Shown: in pieces, positions 33,006 to 46,119 of the stretch
Position numbering within the stretch: the first letter of the stretch is position 1
Layout of the letters: each line of letters starts with the position of its first letter
Assembly (NCBI GenBank): GCA_902729315.2
Contig: LR746273.1
Coordinates: forward strand, 3,945,001 to 4,009,000
Source: Spirodela intermedia
Taxonomy: Eukaryota; Streptophyta; Magnoliopsida; Alismatales; Araceae
DNA: 64,000 nt
Reading direction: 5' to 3'
Notes under the pieces: model-generated
What the model was told of the DNA's origin: nothing
The model's input: the letters and a program-made list of their open reading frames with translations, nothing else
Databases searched by the model: none
Made by a program: the position numbers and the translations under genes

Positions 33006-33263
33006 GAACTCCATGTAGAAGGTGAAGATTTGGCTGAAACATGGCAAACCATCTAAAAGATTTCCCATTCTTGAGGTTTAGTTGTTTCGAGAAAATCAGT
33101 TATGTATCCCTCAAACTTCTTTGTGTGAGAAGTTAATTGGAGAATTACATGCATGAAGACCTGGGGGGCACTTTTGTGGAGATGTCAAATTTGTCAAGCT
33201 AATAAAGCCAGAACATAGGTATGTACACTCCATTACCTATTCCAGAGAAAGCATCGACTGACA

Positions 33264-36200
33264 TTTCTATAGATTTTTTTTTGGGATTATCGCGTACCCA
33301 AAGAGGAGTAGATTCTATTTTTGTTGTTGTGGATAGATTTTCAAAGATGACATGTTTTATTTTATATACAAAGATGACATAATATGATACAGTTCAAGTA
33401 GCAAATTTCTTTTTCATGGAGATAGTCTGTTTGCATGGAACAGAGACTCAAAATTCGGAACAGATGAGACTGTTACATCTGACAGAGACTCAAAATTTCT
33501 ATCCCATTTCTGTCATACTCTTTGGAAGAGATTTCACTCATGCCTCAAATTCAGTACTACATGTCATCCACAAACTAATGGTCAAAATAAAACTGATTAA
33601 TGGGACACTTTGTAATTCAATCCGTTGTACTTCAGGAGACAAACCTAGACAATGGGAACTTATCTTAACTCAAGCAGAATTCGCGTACAATTACATGAGT
33701 AAATCGGTCTACAAGTTACTCTCCACTTTTTCTGTCTACTGTTTCACACCAAACGTGATGTATCCCAAGACACAAGTTAAAGTGTAAACTTCGAATTTAG
33801 GCCCACTTATCCTGAATAAAGTGAAAGGTGCAAGAAAAAGAAGCCCACATATGTCACCAGCGGCCTAGAGGTCCGAATTTTGTCCCACTTTGTCTTTTCA
33901 CATTTATAAAGTATTTTATGTCTCATCCCTTCTAGAAGGGACTCTAATGTTGTTCAATCTATATCTAAGATCTATTCAAGACCTCTGACTTTCAGATTCT
34001 GTATCTAAGATCTGCTCAGGGTCTCTCACTGTCAGAGTCTGCTTTAAGTCATGTCAGAGTATTTTAAGAAGATTTTTCTACGATCTCAATCTGTCATAGT
34101 CTTTTTTAAGTCATTTCAGAGTTCGTCAGACTGTATCCCTAAGATCTGTCAGGATCCTCGTTTTGGGGCACGCCCAACCTCCTTTCTAGGCCTATATAAA
34201 GGCCTCCACTGTAACCAGAGGGAGATACCTTTTTAGTTGAATCAGTTTTCTGCACTGTGAAAACCTCCCCCTCGTACTTGTGGATTCTAGTAGTCCCTTG
34301 TGGATTCAAGGGTTGAAGACTCCGAATCTGTGGATTCAGAGGCAGGTTTCTTCTTCCTCAAGATTAGAGCTTTGTGGATTCAAGCCCATACCTTGTTTAT
34401 CGGTCTTGGTACTTGTAATAAATCTAATGAAATTCTTGGAGGAAAGCAATATACCACTGAAAATAGAGATTGGTTGGTCGAACGATTAATCATCCAGTCA
34501 TATGCAAACTCTGCTTGTGCCAAAGCATAATCCCATTGTTTTGACTTTTCTCTTAAAATAAACGAATCAAATTACTCTAGAGTTCTATTCACCACTTCAG
34601 TTTGACCATCTGTTTGTGAGTGACTTGTACTATTGAATTTAAGAAATGTGTCAAACCTCTTCCAAAGAGTCCGCCAGAAGTGAGATATAAACTTAGAATC
34701 TCTATTAGAGGTAATTGACTTAGCAATTCCATGTAGATGAATAATTTCTCTAAAAAAGTGATTGACTACCACCTGATTTGCGTCATTGGTCATCTTACAT
34801 GCAATGGAATGTGCCAATTTTTAAAATCTATCAATAACCACAGAAACAGAGTCAGCTCCTCTATGTGTTCGTGGCAGACCTAATATAAAATTCATTGAAA
34901 TTGCAGCCCATGGACGTGTGAAATAATCCTGACATTTACGAACAAAATTTTCTACATCTTTCTTTAGTTTAGGCCGGTAATATCGCTCTTCAACTGACTG
35001 TAAGGTCTTGTCTCGACCAAGGTGTCATGTTAAATCAAAAGAGTATAATTATCGTAGTAATTTCTCTCTTAAAGAGTTGCAAGGAATACATAACTATGTT
35101 CTCCAAAATAAAAAACCATCTTGTAGGTGGAAACCTTTAGTTGATATTCCTGACGTACATATCATATATTGTGTTGAGAAAAATCATCATCATTTAAGTA
35201 TAATTCCTTGAGATAATCAAATCTTGTGATTTCAGCACGCAGGTTCAACAAACATGCTGTTTTTCTACTGAGAGCATCTGCAAGTCAATTCAGTTTTCCT
35301 GACTACTGTTTCATAACAAAAGTAAAACGTTGAATAAAAGAGCTCCAACTGGCATGCATTCTATCGATAAAAGTCTGACTATTTACTGATTTTAAGAGCT
35401 TGATGATCAGTATAAAAAATAAACTTTCGCTGAATCAAATAGTGTTCCCATGTTTGTGAAGCTTGGACCACATCATAAAATTCTAGTTCATACGTTGTCC
35501 ATTTTTTTCTTACCTCAGATAGTTTTCCTCTGAAAAATGCTATCGGCCGACCTTCTTCCGACTGTACACCTCCAATGCCAACTATGGATGCATCGCATTC
35601 TGCTTCAAACAGTTTATCAAAATTTAGAAAGGCTAAACCATGAGCAGAACATAATTTCTTTTTAATCATGATAAAACTTTTTACTAGCTTCATTAGTCCA
35701 TTTAAATTGACCCTTTTCCATACAAGTAGTAACAGGAGACATTATTGAGCTAAAGTTTCGAATGAATCTTCCATAAAATGGTGTCAACCCATGAAAACTT
35801 CAAACCTGATAAATTGTAGTTGGTGTTGACCAAACTTCGATAGCTCTGACCTTTTTTTCATCCACTTTGATACCATCTACACATACAGCATATCCTAAAA
35901 ATCACAAATTAATAGTCATGAAGTCGCATTTCTCAAAATAATCTATAATTTATTCTGTTGTAACACTTTAGACACTCATCTGAGATGTTTCATGTGCTCA
36001 TCTTTCGTAATACTACTGTAAATAATAATGTCGTCAAAATAAACGACAACATTTTTACCAATAAAAGGATTCTGAACCTGATTCATTACTCTCATAAAAT
36101 TCCTGGCTGGATTCGGATTTAATGATATCTGCTCTTGCAATGACCTTCTGAGAAAATTTTAGAATCACAAAGCATATCTAACATGTCATCTAGACGTGGA

Positions 36201-36909
36201 ATTGGGAATCTATACTTAACTCTTATCTTTTTTATAGCTCTACTGTCGACACACATCCGCCAACTTCCATCTTTCTTTGAAACAAGTAAAACAGGCACAG
36301 AGCATGGGCTCATACTTTCCTTTATCGACCTTTACATAATAACTCTTCAACTTATTCTTGAAAATTTAAATTTTCTTGTGGAGAAATTAATAGAAGTCAG
36401 AAGAAAGTGGAGCACATATAAATTAGAATTTTATGTTGTGGTTAGATCATTATATACTTGGGAACATTATTTGTTTCAATGAGATTTCTTTTTATTTACT
36501 GACCGTCAAGCTTTGAAATCATTCAACGGTGAGACTTCTTTTATGATAAATCACAAATCGGAAAAATCAAACAAAATGACTGATGCACTGAGCCGAAAAT
36601 CAGAATTTTTTTATTATAGTGAGAGAAGTTAGTGATTTTGAATATCTGAGAGAACTCCATGTAGAAGGTGAAGATTTGGCTGAAACATGGCAAACCATCT
36701 AAAAGATTTCCCATTCTTGAGGTTTAGTTGTTTCGAGAAAATCAGTTATGTATCCCTCAAACTTCTTTGTGTGAGAAGTTAATTGGAGAATTACATGCAT
36801 GAAGACCTGGGGGGCACTTTTGTGGAGATGTCAAATTTGTCAAGCTAATAAAGCCAGAACATAGGTATGTACACTCCATTACCTATTCCAGAGAAAGCAT
36901 CGACTGACA
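33264..36909 (+). repeat. Array copy 2 (3646 bp)
   Basis: Complete unit. Components lie at + integrase 33264-33755, LTR 33756-34424, - integrase 34435-35025, - RNase H 35379-35705, - RT 36015-36357 and + RNase H 36381-36650. Confidence 0.92.
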
Positions 36910-39900
36910 TTTCTATAGATTTTTTTTTGGGATTATCGCGTACCCAAAGAGGAGTAGATTCTATTTTTGTTGTTGTGGATAGATTTTCAAAGATGACATG
37001 TTTTATTTTATATACAAAGATGACATAATATGATACAGTTCAAGTAGCAAATTTCTTTTTCATGGAGATAGTCTGTTTGCATGGAACAGAGACTCAAAAT
37101 TCGGAACAGATGAGACTGTTACATCTGACAGAGACTCAAAATTTCTATCCCATTTCTGTCATACTCTTTGGAAGAGATTTCACTCATGCCTCAAATTCAG
37201 TACTACATGTCATCCACAAACTAATGGTCAAAATAAAACTGATTAATGGGACACTTTGTAATTCAATCCGTTGTACTTCAGGAGACAAACCTAGACAATG
37301 GGAACTTATCTTAACTCAAGCAGAATTCGCGTACAATTACATGAGTAAATCGGTCTACAAGTTACTCTCCACTTTTTCTGTCTACTGTTTCACACCAAAC
37401 GTGATGTATCCCAAGACACAAGTTAAAGTGTAAACTTCGAATTTAGGCCCACTTATCCTGAATAAAGTGAAAGGTGCAAGAAAAAGAAGCCCACATATGT
37501 CACCAGCGGCCTAGAGGTCCGAATTTTGTCCCACTTTGTCTTTTCACATTTATAAAGTATTTTATGTCTCATCCCTTCTAGAAGGGACTCTAATGTTGTT
37601 CAATCTATATCTAAGATCTATTCAAGACCTCTGACTTTCAGATTCTGTATCTAAGATCTGCTCAGGGTCTCTCACTGTCAGAGTCTGCTTTAAGTCATGT
37701 CAGAGTATTTTAAGAAGATTTTTCTACGATCTCAATCTGTCATAGTCTTTTTTAAGTCATTTCAGAGTTCGTCAGACTGTATCCCTAAGATCTGTCAGGA
37801 TCCTCGTTTTGGGGCACGCCCAACCTCCTTTCTAGGCCTATATAAAGGCCTCCACTGTAACCAGAGGGAGATACCTTTTTAGTTGAATCAGTTTTCTGCA
37901 CTGTGAAAACCTCCCCCTCGTACTTGTGGATTCTAGTAGTCCCTTGTGGATTCAAGGGTTGAAGACTCCGAATCTGTGGATTCAGAGGCAGGTTTCTTCT
38001 TCCTCAAGATTAGAGCTTTGTGGATTCAAGCCCATATCTTGTTTATCGGTCTTGGTACTTGTAATAAATCTAATGAAATTCTTGGAGGAAAGCAATATAC
38101 CACTGAAAATAGAGATTGGTTGGTCGAACGATTAATCATCCAGTCATATGCAAACTCTGCTTGTGCCAAAGCATAATCCCATTGTTTTGACTTTTCTCTT
38201 AAAATAAACGAATCAAATTACTCTAGAGTTCTATTCACCACTTCAGTTTGACCATCTGTTTGTGAGTGACTTGTACTATTGAATTTAAGAAATGTGTCAA
38301 ACCTCTTCCAAAGAGTCCGCCAGAAGTGAGATATAAACTTAGAATCTCTATTAGAGGTAATTGACTTAGCAATTCCATGTAGATGAATAATTTCTCTAAA
38401 AAAGTGATTGACTACCACCTGATTTGCGTCATTGGTCATCTTACATGCAATGGAATGTGCCAATTTTTAAAATCTATCAATAACCACAGAAACAGAGTCA
38501 GCTCCTCTATGTGTTCGTGGCAGACCTAATATAAAATTCATTGAAATTGCAGCCCATGGACGTGTGAAATAATCCTGACATTTACGAACAAAATTTTCTA
38601 CATCTTTCTTTAGTTTAGGCCGGTAATATCGCTCTTCAACTGACTGTAAGGTCTTGTCTCGACCAAGGTGTCATGTTAAATCAAAAGAGTATAATTATCG
38701 TAGTAATTTCTCTCTTAAAGAGTTGCAAGGAATACATAACTATGTTCTCCAAAATAAAAAACCATCTTGTAGGTGGAAACCTTTAGTTGATATTCCTGAC
38801 GTACATATCATATATTGTGTTGAGAAAAATCATCATCATTTAAGTATAATTCCTTGAGATAATCAAATCTTGTGATTTCAGCACGCAGGTTCAACAAACA
38901 TGCTGTTTTTCTACTGAGAGCATCTGCAAGTCAATTCAGTTTTCCTGACTACTGTTTCATAACAAAAGTAAAACGTTGAATAAAAGAGCTCCAACTGGCA
39001 TGCATTCTATCGATAAAAGTCTGACTATTTACTGATTTTAAGAGCTTGATGATCAGTATAAAAAATAAACTTTCGCTGAATCAAATAGTGTTCCCATGTT
39101 TGTGAAGCTTGGACCACATCATAAAATTCTAGTTCATACGTTGTCCATTTTTTTCTTACCTCAGATAGTTTTCCTCTGAAAAATGCTATCGGCCGACCTT
39201 CTTCCGACTGTACACCTCCAATGCCAACTATGGATGCATCGCATTCTGCTTCAAACAGTTTATCAAAATTTAGAAAGGCTAAACCATGAGCAGAACATAA
39301 TTTCTTTTTAATCATGATAAAACTTTTTACTAGCTTCATTAGTCCATTTAAATTGACCCTTTTCCATACAAGTAGTAACAGGAGACATTATTGAGCTAAA
39401 GTTTCGAATGAATCTTCCATAAAATGGTGTCAACCCATGAAAACTTCAAACCTGATAAATTGTAGTTGGTGTTGACCAAACTTCGATAGCTCTGACCTTT
39501 TTTTCATCCACTTTGATACCATCTACACATACAGCATATCCTAAAAATCACAAATTAATAGTCATGAAGTCGCATTTCTCAAAATAATCTATAATTTATT
39601 CTGTTGTAACACTTTAGACACTCATCTGAGATGTTTCATGTGCTCATCTTTCGTAATACTACTGTAAATAATAATGTCGTCAAAATAAACGACAACATTT
39701 TTACCAATAAAAGGATTCTGAACCTGATTCATTACTCTCATAAAATTCCTGGCTGGATTCGGATTTAATGATATCTGCTCTTGCAATGACCTTCTGAGAA
39801 AATTTTAGAATCACAAAGCATATCTAACATGTCATCTAGACGTGGAATTGGGAATCTATACTTAACTCTTATCTTTTTTATAGCTCTACTGTCGACACAC

Positions 39901-40555
39901 ATCCGCCAACTTCCATCTTTCTTTGAAACAAGTAAAACAGGCACAGAGCATGGGCTCATACTTTCCTTTATCGACCTTTACATAATAACTCTTCAACTTA
40001 TTCTTGAAAATTTAAATTTTCTTGTGGAGAAATTAATAGAAGTCAGAAGAAAGTGGAGCACATATAAATTAGAATTTTATGTTGTGGTTAGATCATTATA
40101 TACTTGGGAACATTATTTGTTTCAATGAGATTTCTTTTTATTTACTGACCGTCAAGCTTTGAAATCATTCAACGGTGAGACTTCTTTTATGATAAATCAC
40201 AAATCGGAAAAATCAAACAAAATGACTGATGCACTGAGCCGAAAATCAGAATTTTTTTATTATAGTGAGAGAAGTTAGTGATTTTGAATATCTGAGAGAA
40301 CTCCATGTAGAAGGTGAAGATTTGGCTGAAACATGGCAAACCATCTAAAAGATTTCCCATTCTTGAGGTTTAGTTGTTTCGAGAAAATCAGTTATGTATC
40401 CCTCAAACTTCTTTGTGTGAGAAGTTAATTGGAGAATTACATGCATGAAGACCTGGGGGGCACTTTTGTGGAGATGTCAAATTTGTCAAGCTAATAAAGC
40501 CAGAACATAGGTATGTACACTCCATTACCTATTCCAGAGAAAGCATCGACTGACA
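36910..40555 (+). repeat. Array copy 3 (3646 bp)
   Basis: Complete unit, same length as copy 2. A single base differs at 38037 (T instead of C) in the LTR. Confidence 0.92.
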
Positions 40556-42416
40556 TTTCTATAGATTTTTTTTTGGGATTATCGCGTACCCAAAGAGGAG
40601 TAGATTCTATTTTTGTTGTTGTGGATAGATTTTCAAAGATGACATGTTTTATTTTATATACAAAGATGACATAATATGATACAGTTCAAGTAGCAAATTT
40701 CTTTTTCATGGAGATAGTCTGTTTGCATGGAACAGAGACTCAAAATTCGGAACAGATGAGACTGTTACATCTGACAGAGACTCAAAATTTCTATCCCATT
40801 TCTGTCATACTCTTTGGAAGAGATTTCACTCATGCCTCAAATTCAGTACTACATGTCATCCACAAACTAATGGTCAAAATAAAACTGATTAATGGGACAC
40901 TTTGTAATTCAATCCGTTGTACTTCAGGAGACAAACCTAGACAATGGGAACTTATCTTAACTCAAGCAGAATTCGCGTACAATTACATGAGTAAATCGGT
41001 CTACAAGTTACTCTCCACTTTTTCTGTCTACTGTTTCACACCAAACGTGATGTATCCCAAGACACAAGTTAAAGTGTAAACTTCGAATTTAGGCCCACTT
41101 ATCCTGAATAAAGTGAAAGGTGCAAGAAAAAGAAGCCCACATATGTCACCAGCGGCCTAGAGGTCCGAATTTTGTCCCACTTTGTCTTTTCACATTTATA
41201 AAGTATTTTATGTCTCATCCCTTCTAGAAGGGACTCTAATGTTGTTCAATCTATATCTAAGATCTATTCAAGACCTCTGACTTTCAGATTCTGTATCTAA
41301 GATCTGCTCAGGGTCTCTCACTGTCAGAGTCTGCTTTAAGTCATGTCAGAGTATTTTAAGAAGATTTTTCTACGATCTCAATCTGTCATAGTCTTTTTTA
41401 AGTCATTTCAGAGTTCGTCAGACTGTATCCCTAAGATCTGTCAGGATCCTCGTTTTGGGGCACGCCCAACCTCCTTTCTAGGCCTATATAAAGGCCTCCA
41501 CTGTAACCAGAGGGAGATACCTTTTTAGTTGAATCAGTTTTCTGCACTGTGAAAACCTCCCCCTCGTACTTGTGGATTCTAGTAGTCCCTTGTGGATTCA
41601 AGGGTTGAAGACTCCGAATCTGTGGATTCAGAGGCAGGTTTCTTCTTCCTCAAGATTAGAGCTTTGTGGATTCAAGCCCATACCTTGTTTATCGGTCTTG
41701 GTACTTGTAATAAATCTAATGAAATTCTTGGAGGAAAGCAATATACCACTGAAAATAGAGATTGGTTGGTCGAACGATTAATCATCCAGTCATATGCAAA
41801 CTCTGCTTGTGCCAAAGCATAATCCCATTGTTTTGACTTTTCTCTTAAAATAAACGAATCAAATTACTCTAGAGTTCTATTCACCACTTCAGTTTGACCA
41901 TCTGTTTGTGAGTGACTTGTACTATTGAATTTAAGAAATGTGTCAAACCTCTTCCAAAGAGTCCGCCAGAAGTGAGATATAAACTTAGAATCTCTATTAG
42001 AGGTAATTGACTTAGCAATTCCATGTAGATGAATAATTTCTCTAAAAAAGTGATTGACTACCACCTGATTTGCGTCATTGGTCATCTTACATGCAATGGA
42101 ATGTGCCAATTTTTAAAATCTATCAATAACCACAGAAACAGAGTCAGCTCCTCTATGTGTTCGTGGCAGACCTAATATAAAATTCATTGAAATTGCAGCC
42201 CATGGACGTGTGAAATAATCCTGACATTTACGAACAAAATTTTCTACATCTTTCTTTAGTTTAGGCCGGTAATATCGCTCTTCAACTGACTGTAAGGTCT
42301 TGTCTCGACCAAGGTGTCATGTTAAATCAAAAGAGTATAATTATCGTAGTAATTTCTCTCTTAAAGAGTTGCAAGGAATACGTAACTATGTTCTCCAAAA
42401 TAAAAAACCATCTTGT
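40556..42416 (+). repeat. Array copy 4, truncated (1861 bp)
   Basis: It contains + integrase, LTR and - integrase, then breaks off in the - strand zinc-finger region after CCATCTTGT. The flank that follows (GTTAGTGGCATACC...) is a diverged version of a segment found about 255 bases earlier in the unit. Confidence 0.9.
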
Positions 42417-43390
42417 GTTAGTGGCATACCTAATATAAAATTCATTGAAATATCTCAGATCAGTATTCAAAGTGTTGCACAGAATTTTTTATATATAAAC
42501 TTGAATAAATGTGACTTGTTGACTACTACTTTGGAATTGTTGGGATATGTTATAAGTGCAAATGGGATGTTTCTATGGGTTGGTCAGAGGAATCAAAGAT
42601 TGGTCAACACACATCACAATTCATTTCATTCAAAGTTTCTACAGGTTCACGTCCTTTCACAGAAGGTTACTACATGTATGGAAGAGTATCATTTGAAATA
42701 GACTGACGAAGCTAGTAAAAGTTTTATCATGATAAAAGAGAAAGTATGTTCTGCTCCAGTTTTAATCATGCATCCATAAGTTGCATTGGAGGTGTACCGT
42801 CGCAAGAAGGTCAACATATAAGATTTTTCAATGAAAACCTTTATGAGATAAATAAAAAAATGAACAATGAAGGAACTTAAGTTTTAAACCGTGGAAGGTG
42901 CTTTACAAACTTGGAAAAACTATTTGATTCATAAATAATCTAATTTATCTATTAATCATGAAGTTCATCAATTAGTAAAGAGTTAGACTTCTATTAATAA
43001 AACACTTTTGCTATTAAACATAAGTCAGGGAAACTAAATCAAGTTGCAGATGCTTTTATACAAAAAACAGTATATTTGGTGAACTTGCGCGCTGATGATG
43101 ATGATGATGATTTTTCTCAACAATATATGACATCTATATCAAGAATATCAATTAAGGGTTTTCATGTCAAGATGATTTTTCATTTTGAGAAACACAATTA
43201 TGTACCTTCATACAAATTATTTTTCACCAAAGAGTTACAACAAGTTGAATCGAAAGAAATATAGACCATATCAAGTTCTACAATAGATCAATGTCAATGC
43301 ATAGCTCATTGATCTCCAACCAAACATGACTATTTCACCCACATTGAAATGCAGACTTGAGGATGAGTTTGCTTGAAGGAGGAGAGACTC
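42417..43390 (+). pseudogene. Gypsy RT-RNase H-integrase-linker remnant right of the array
   Basis: It reads LYINLNKCDLLTTTLELLGY and VISANGM (RT thumb), then KEKVCSAPVL and GGVPSQEG (RNase H) and, after a gap, VYLVNL.. with an aspartate run (GATGAT repeats at 43094-43110), then KYRPYQVL and a terminal EDEFA. A purine-rich tract GAAGGAGGAGAGA at 43377-43389 is a plausible polypurine tract just before the LTR. Confidence 0.65.
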
Positions 43391-43795
43391 ATGTAACCCT
43401 TTCAATTCTAAAAGGTATTTTATTTTTCATTTACTCTTGAAAATTCTGTGATTGTCATATTCAGTTTAGGATCTCTGACAAAGTAGTTTTAGAGGATCTG
43501 TCTAAGATCTGTCCCTAAGATCTGTCATGATCTTCCTTTTGGGGAGTGCCCAACCTCCTTTCTAAGCCTATATAAAGGCTTTTTAGTTGAATCACTTTTC
43601 TCCATTGTGCGAATCTTTCTTTCTTGCATGTGCATTCAGGCAACCCTTTGTAGATTCAAGGGCTTAAGACACCGAATCTAAGGATTTAGAGGCAGGATTT
43701 ATAATCTTTTTTACAAAGATTAAGGCTTTGTGGATTTAAGCCCATATCTTTTTTAGCAACATTGCTGTTACATCAGAACGTTTGTCAGATTAAAC
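43391..43795 (+). mobile_element. Group A-related LTR (3' LTR of the preceding remnant)
   Basis: It follows the polypurine tract and begins TCATGTAACCC. It contains CCTATATAAAGGC (TATA box near 43570), TGTAGATTCAAGGG and TTTGTGGATTTAAGCCCATA, the same blocks as the array LTR, with deletions. Confidence 0.65.
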
Positions 43796-43859
43796 CTATA
43801 AATTCTAATTTTTAGGCTCTTTATTTTTTCCATGCCACATAAAGTTCTTCACTGAATTA

Positions 43860-44250
43860 TAGATAAATCACATTTCAATGTGGTTGTACACCTCAAATGG
43901 AAACTATGGATGCATCAGATTCCACTTCAAAGAGTTTATCAAAGTTTCAGACAACTAAAACTGAAGTAGTTTTAATATCATTTCATCATAATAAACTAAA
44001 ACTATTTTAATACAATTTCATCTTTTATAAAAATACTTTTTTGATAAACTAAAACAGTTTATCAGTCCATTTCCAAACACCATTTTTCATACTTAGAGTA
44101 ACTTGAGACCTTTTCTTCGTCTACTTTAATACCTTTTCTTCTATAATAGTGTAAAAAAAAAATCATCATAATAAACAATAATAAATTTGTCATTAAAAGG
44201 TTTCAGAAGCTGATTCATCATTCTACATCACTTTATGACCAACCATTTAG
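43860..44250 (-). pseudogene. Short - strand RNase H/RT scraps
   Basis: A piece at about 43890-43960 on the - strand reads FEVESDAS in altered form, as in RNase H. The rest is too decayed to assign. Confidence 0.4.
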
Positions 44251-44890
44251 AGAGACCTGACTTTAGACCAAGAAACTGTTGTGGAATGAAAAATTGAATG
44301 TTTTTCAACCAGGTGGAGGACCCATTAACATCTACGTTGAAACGGCTTTAGACCAACTCAAGTGAATCAGAACCTCAAGACATGTGAACACTATCTTTTG
44401 CCCAAATTTAGCTGCAAATGGTCTACTAAGAGATTTGGTCCCATGTTTAGTGCACCTACATCTCACAATTTGCACATTTTATTCATTTAAAATATCCCTC
44501 TCAGAGAATGATCCTATTTCTATTTCTTAGGGGCTTTCTAACAGAATAATCTTTTTTCATAAGACGATTTAAACTGTTTTCTTGTCTCCATTTTTTAGGA
44601 TCTTAACAGATTTCCCCTTTTAAAGATTACTGATAACTAATATTTGGCATATAAATTGGACCCCTATTGTATTCCCAAGGAGGCACGCTTTTTATGAATC
44701 AATTTTTGAGTTCTTTTCCTTTTTGGATGTTCTCTTTTTTGGAGCCATTTTCCATCTTATGCACCCAGGATCAACCTCTTGTGAACTTAAGCGGCAAAAT
44801 CTCTTTGTTCTGTGGATTCAGAGCAGCGAGTTTTCAAGCAAGACACAATCATTTGCTAAGAGAATATACAACAATTGATATATGCTCTTT
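44251..44890 (+). mobile_element. Group B LTR, + orientation
   Basis: It matches 52233-52900 in order: an ATTGAATG..CAGGTGG block, CTACTAAGAGATTTGGTC, ATAAATTGGACCCC, TATTCCCAAGGAGGCACG, CTTGTGAACTTAAG and TTCTGTGGATTCAGAG. The edges are approximate. Confidence 0.55.
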
Positions 44891-46093
44891 AAATAAACTT
44901 TTATCTCTTGGCCAAATTCAGATTAATGTTATCTGCTCTTTAAATAAACTTTTGACAAAGTTGAAAACCACAAAGCATAAATAACATGCCATCTTTCTTT
45001 GTAAAAAGCACAATAAGCATGGAGCAATCGTTTACTAAAGTCTTGGACTTTTTTATTTCAAATCTGATATTTCTTATATAGTCATCCTATGCTTTGGAAG
45101 ACTAGGCAAGCCTGCTCCTGATAAAAAGTCAATATGATGTTGTACATCTCACAATTGTGGACAATGAATAGACAGTTCTTGAATTACAGAAAATTCAGAT
45201 AATAGTCTTTTAATAACATTTAGTGTCACATCATTTATTTTGATGTTTGGGTCAGATAGTTCAAATTATTCAGTATTAATATTAAGCTTTTTAAAAAACT
45301 GTCTTGTTAATGAGCATTATTTTTCTTTTATTCTTGTCTCATTTACTAAAGTTTACTACTTATATTTACACCACAATCAATTTTTTAATATTTCTATAGA
45401 AAATATAAATATTTTCTTTCCTACGGTGTGTAGCATCAACATCAAGTTGCCATAGCCTACTTAATCTCATGTGAGATTGTTCAATCTCAAGAACATTTCA
45501 TTGCCCATCATCAAATCCTACCTAATGAAAATTTAATTAAACATATTTCCGAAACTTTCATTTCGACTTCCATCTTGATCCAATCAATTCGACAATGTTT
45601 CAACTACTCCCACTATTAATGATCATATCACATACCTAAGAATTGATAGTGCAACTTATAACTAAAAATTTATGCAAGGGTGAGTCTTCTTCCTTTTCTG
45701 ATGAATAATATATCACTCTCCTGACTACAAGTGAATGTGATAGTGCCTTTGCTGACTTTTCATATATATTCTGAAGTAAAATCACGAGCTTGAATTTGAG
45801 AGGAATGTGTATTGGATGAGAATAGATGATATTTTTCATGTGCGAATTGTAAGATTTAGGCTCACTAAACATGTGAATTAATTGTTTTGTGGAGCAATTG
45901 AAGCTTAGTTTGGGCAAAAAATAGTCTTCACGTCTCTTGAGTCTCTGACTCATCTTAGATTGTCTAAAACTTCATTACTCTTGATTCTATTACTTTTTAC
46001 TTTTTTCAACAGCAGTTTATGCACTACATCACATTGAGGATAAGTGAGCACAAACTTGAAGTTGACACTTTAACTTGTGTCTTGGCTACATCA
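44891..46093 (-). pseudogene. Decayed gypsy DNA with protease-proximal fragment and LTR-A tip
   Basis: On the - strand about 45640-45760 reads SLVVRRVIYYSSEKEEDS, resembling the segment just before the retropepsin domain. At 46066-46093 is the reversed group A LTR start (ACTTTAACTTGTGTCTTGG then CTACATCA). Nothing else was recognised. Confidence 0.45.
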
Positions 46094-46119
46094 TAATATC
46101 AATCTAGAAGTCAATTGTT

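Larger units (their letters stand above)
29615..33263 (+). repeat. Array copy 1 (3649 bp)
   Basis: It differs from copies 2-4 mainly by five or more one-base indels between about 31384 and 31513, which add 3 bp net. Its left edge shares only TTTCTATAGATTTT with the expected internal junction, because upstream DNA is protease rather than RNase H linker. Confidence 0.9.
29615..42416. repeat. Head-to-tail tandem array of a 3.65-kb retrotransposon-derived unit, about 3.5 copies
   Basis: Copies start at 29615, 33264, 36910 and 40556, with lengths 3649, 3646, 3646 and 1861 (truncated). Identity is near complete: the only differences I spotted outside one cluster are single bases (for example at 29630, 32684, 38037 and 42382). 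Each unit runs: + integrase fragment, + LTR (group A) with TATA box, - integrase, - RNase H, - RT, then + RNase H and linker leading to the next unit. All coding parts have stops and frameshifts, yet the copies share the same lesions, so amplification followed decay. It could be a young macrosatellite or an assembly expansion. Confidence 0.93.

Noticed and set aside
45636-45953. 105-residue - strand frame considered as a host gene
   Set aside because: Its C-terminal part matches the gypsy protease-proximal segment (SLVVRRV.. with an acidic stretch), and it lies among LTR pieces.
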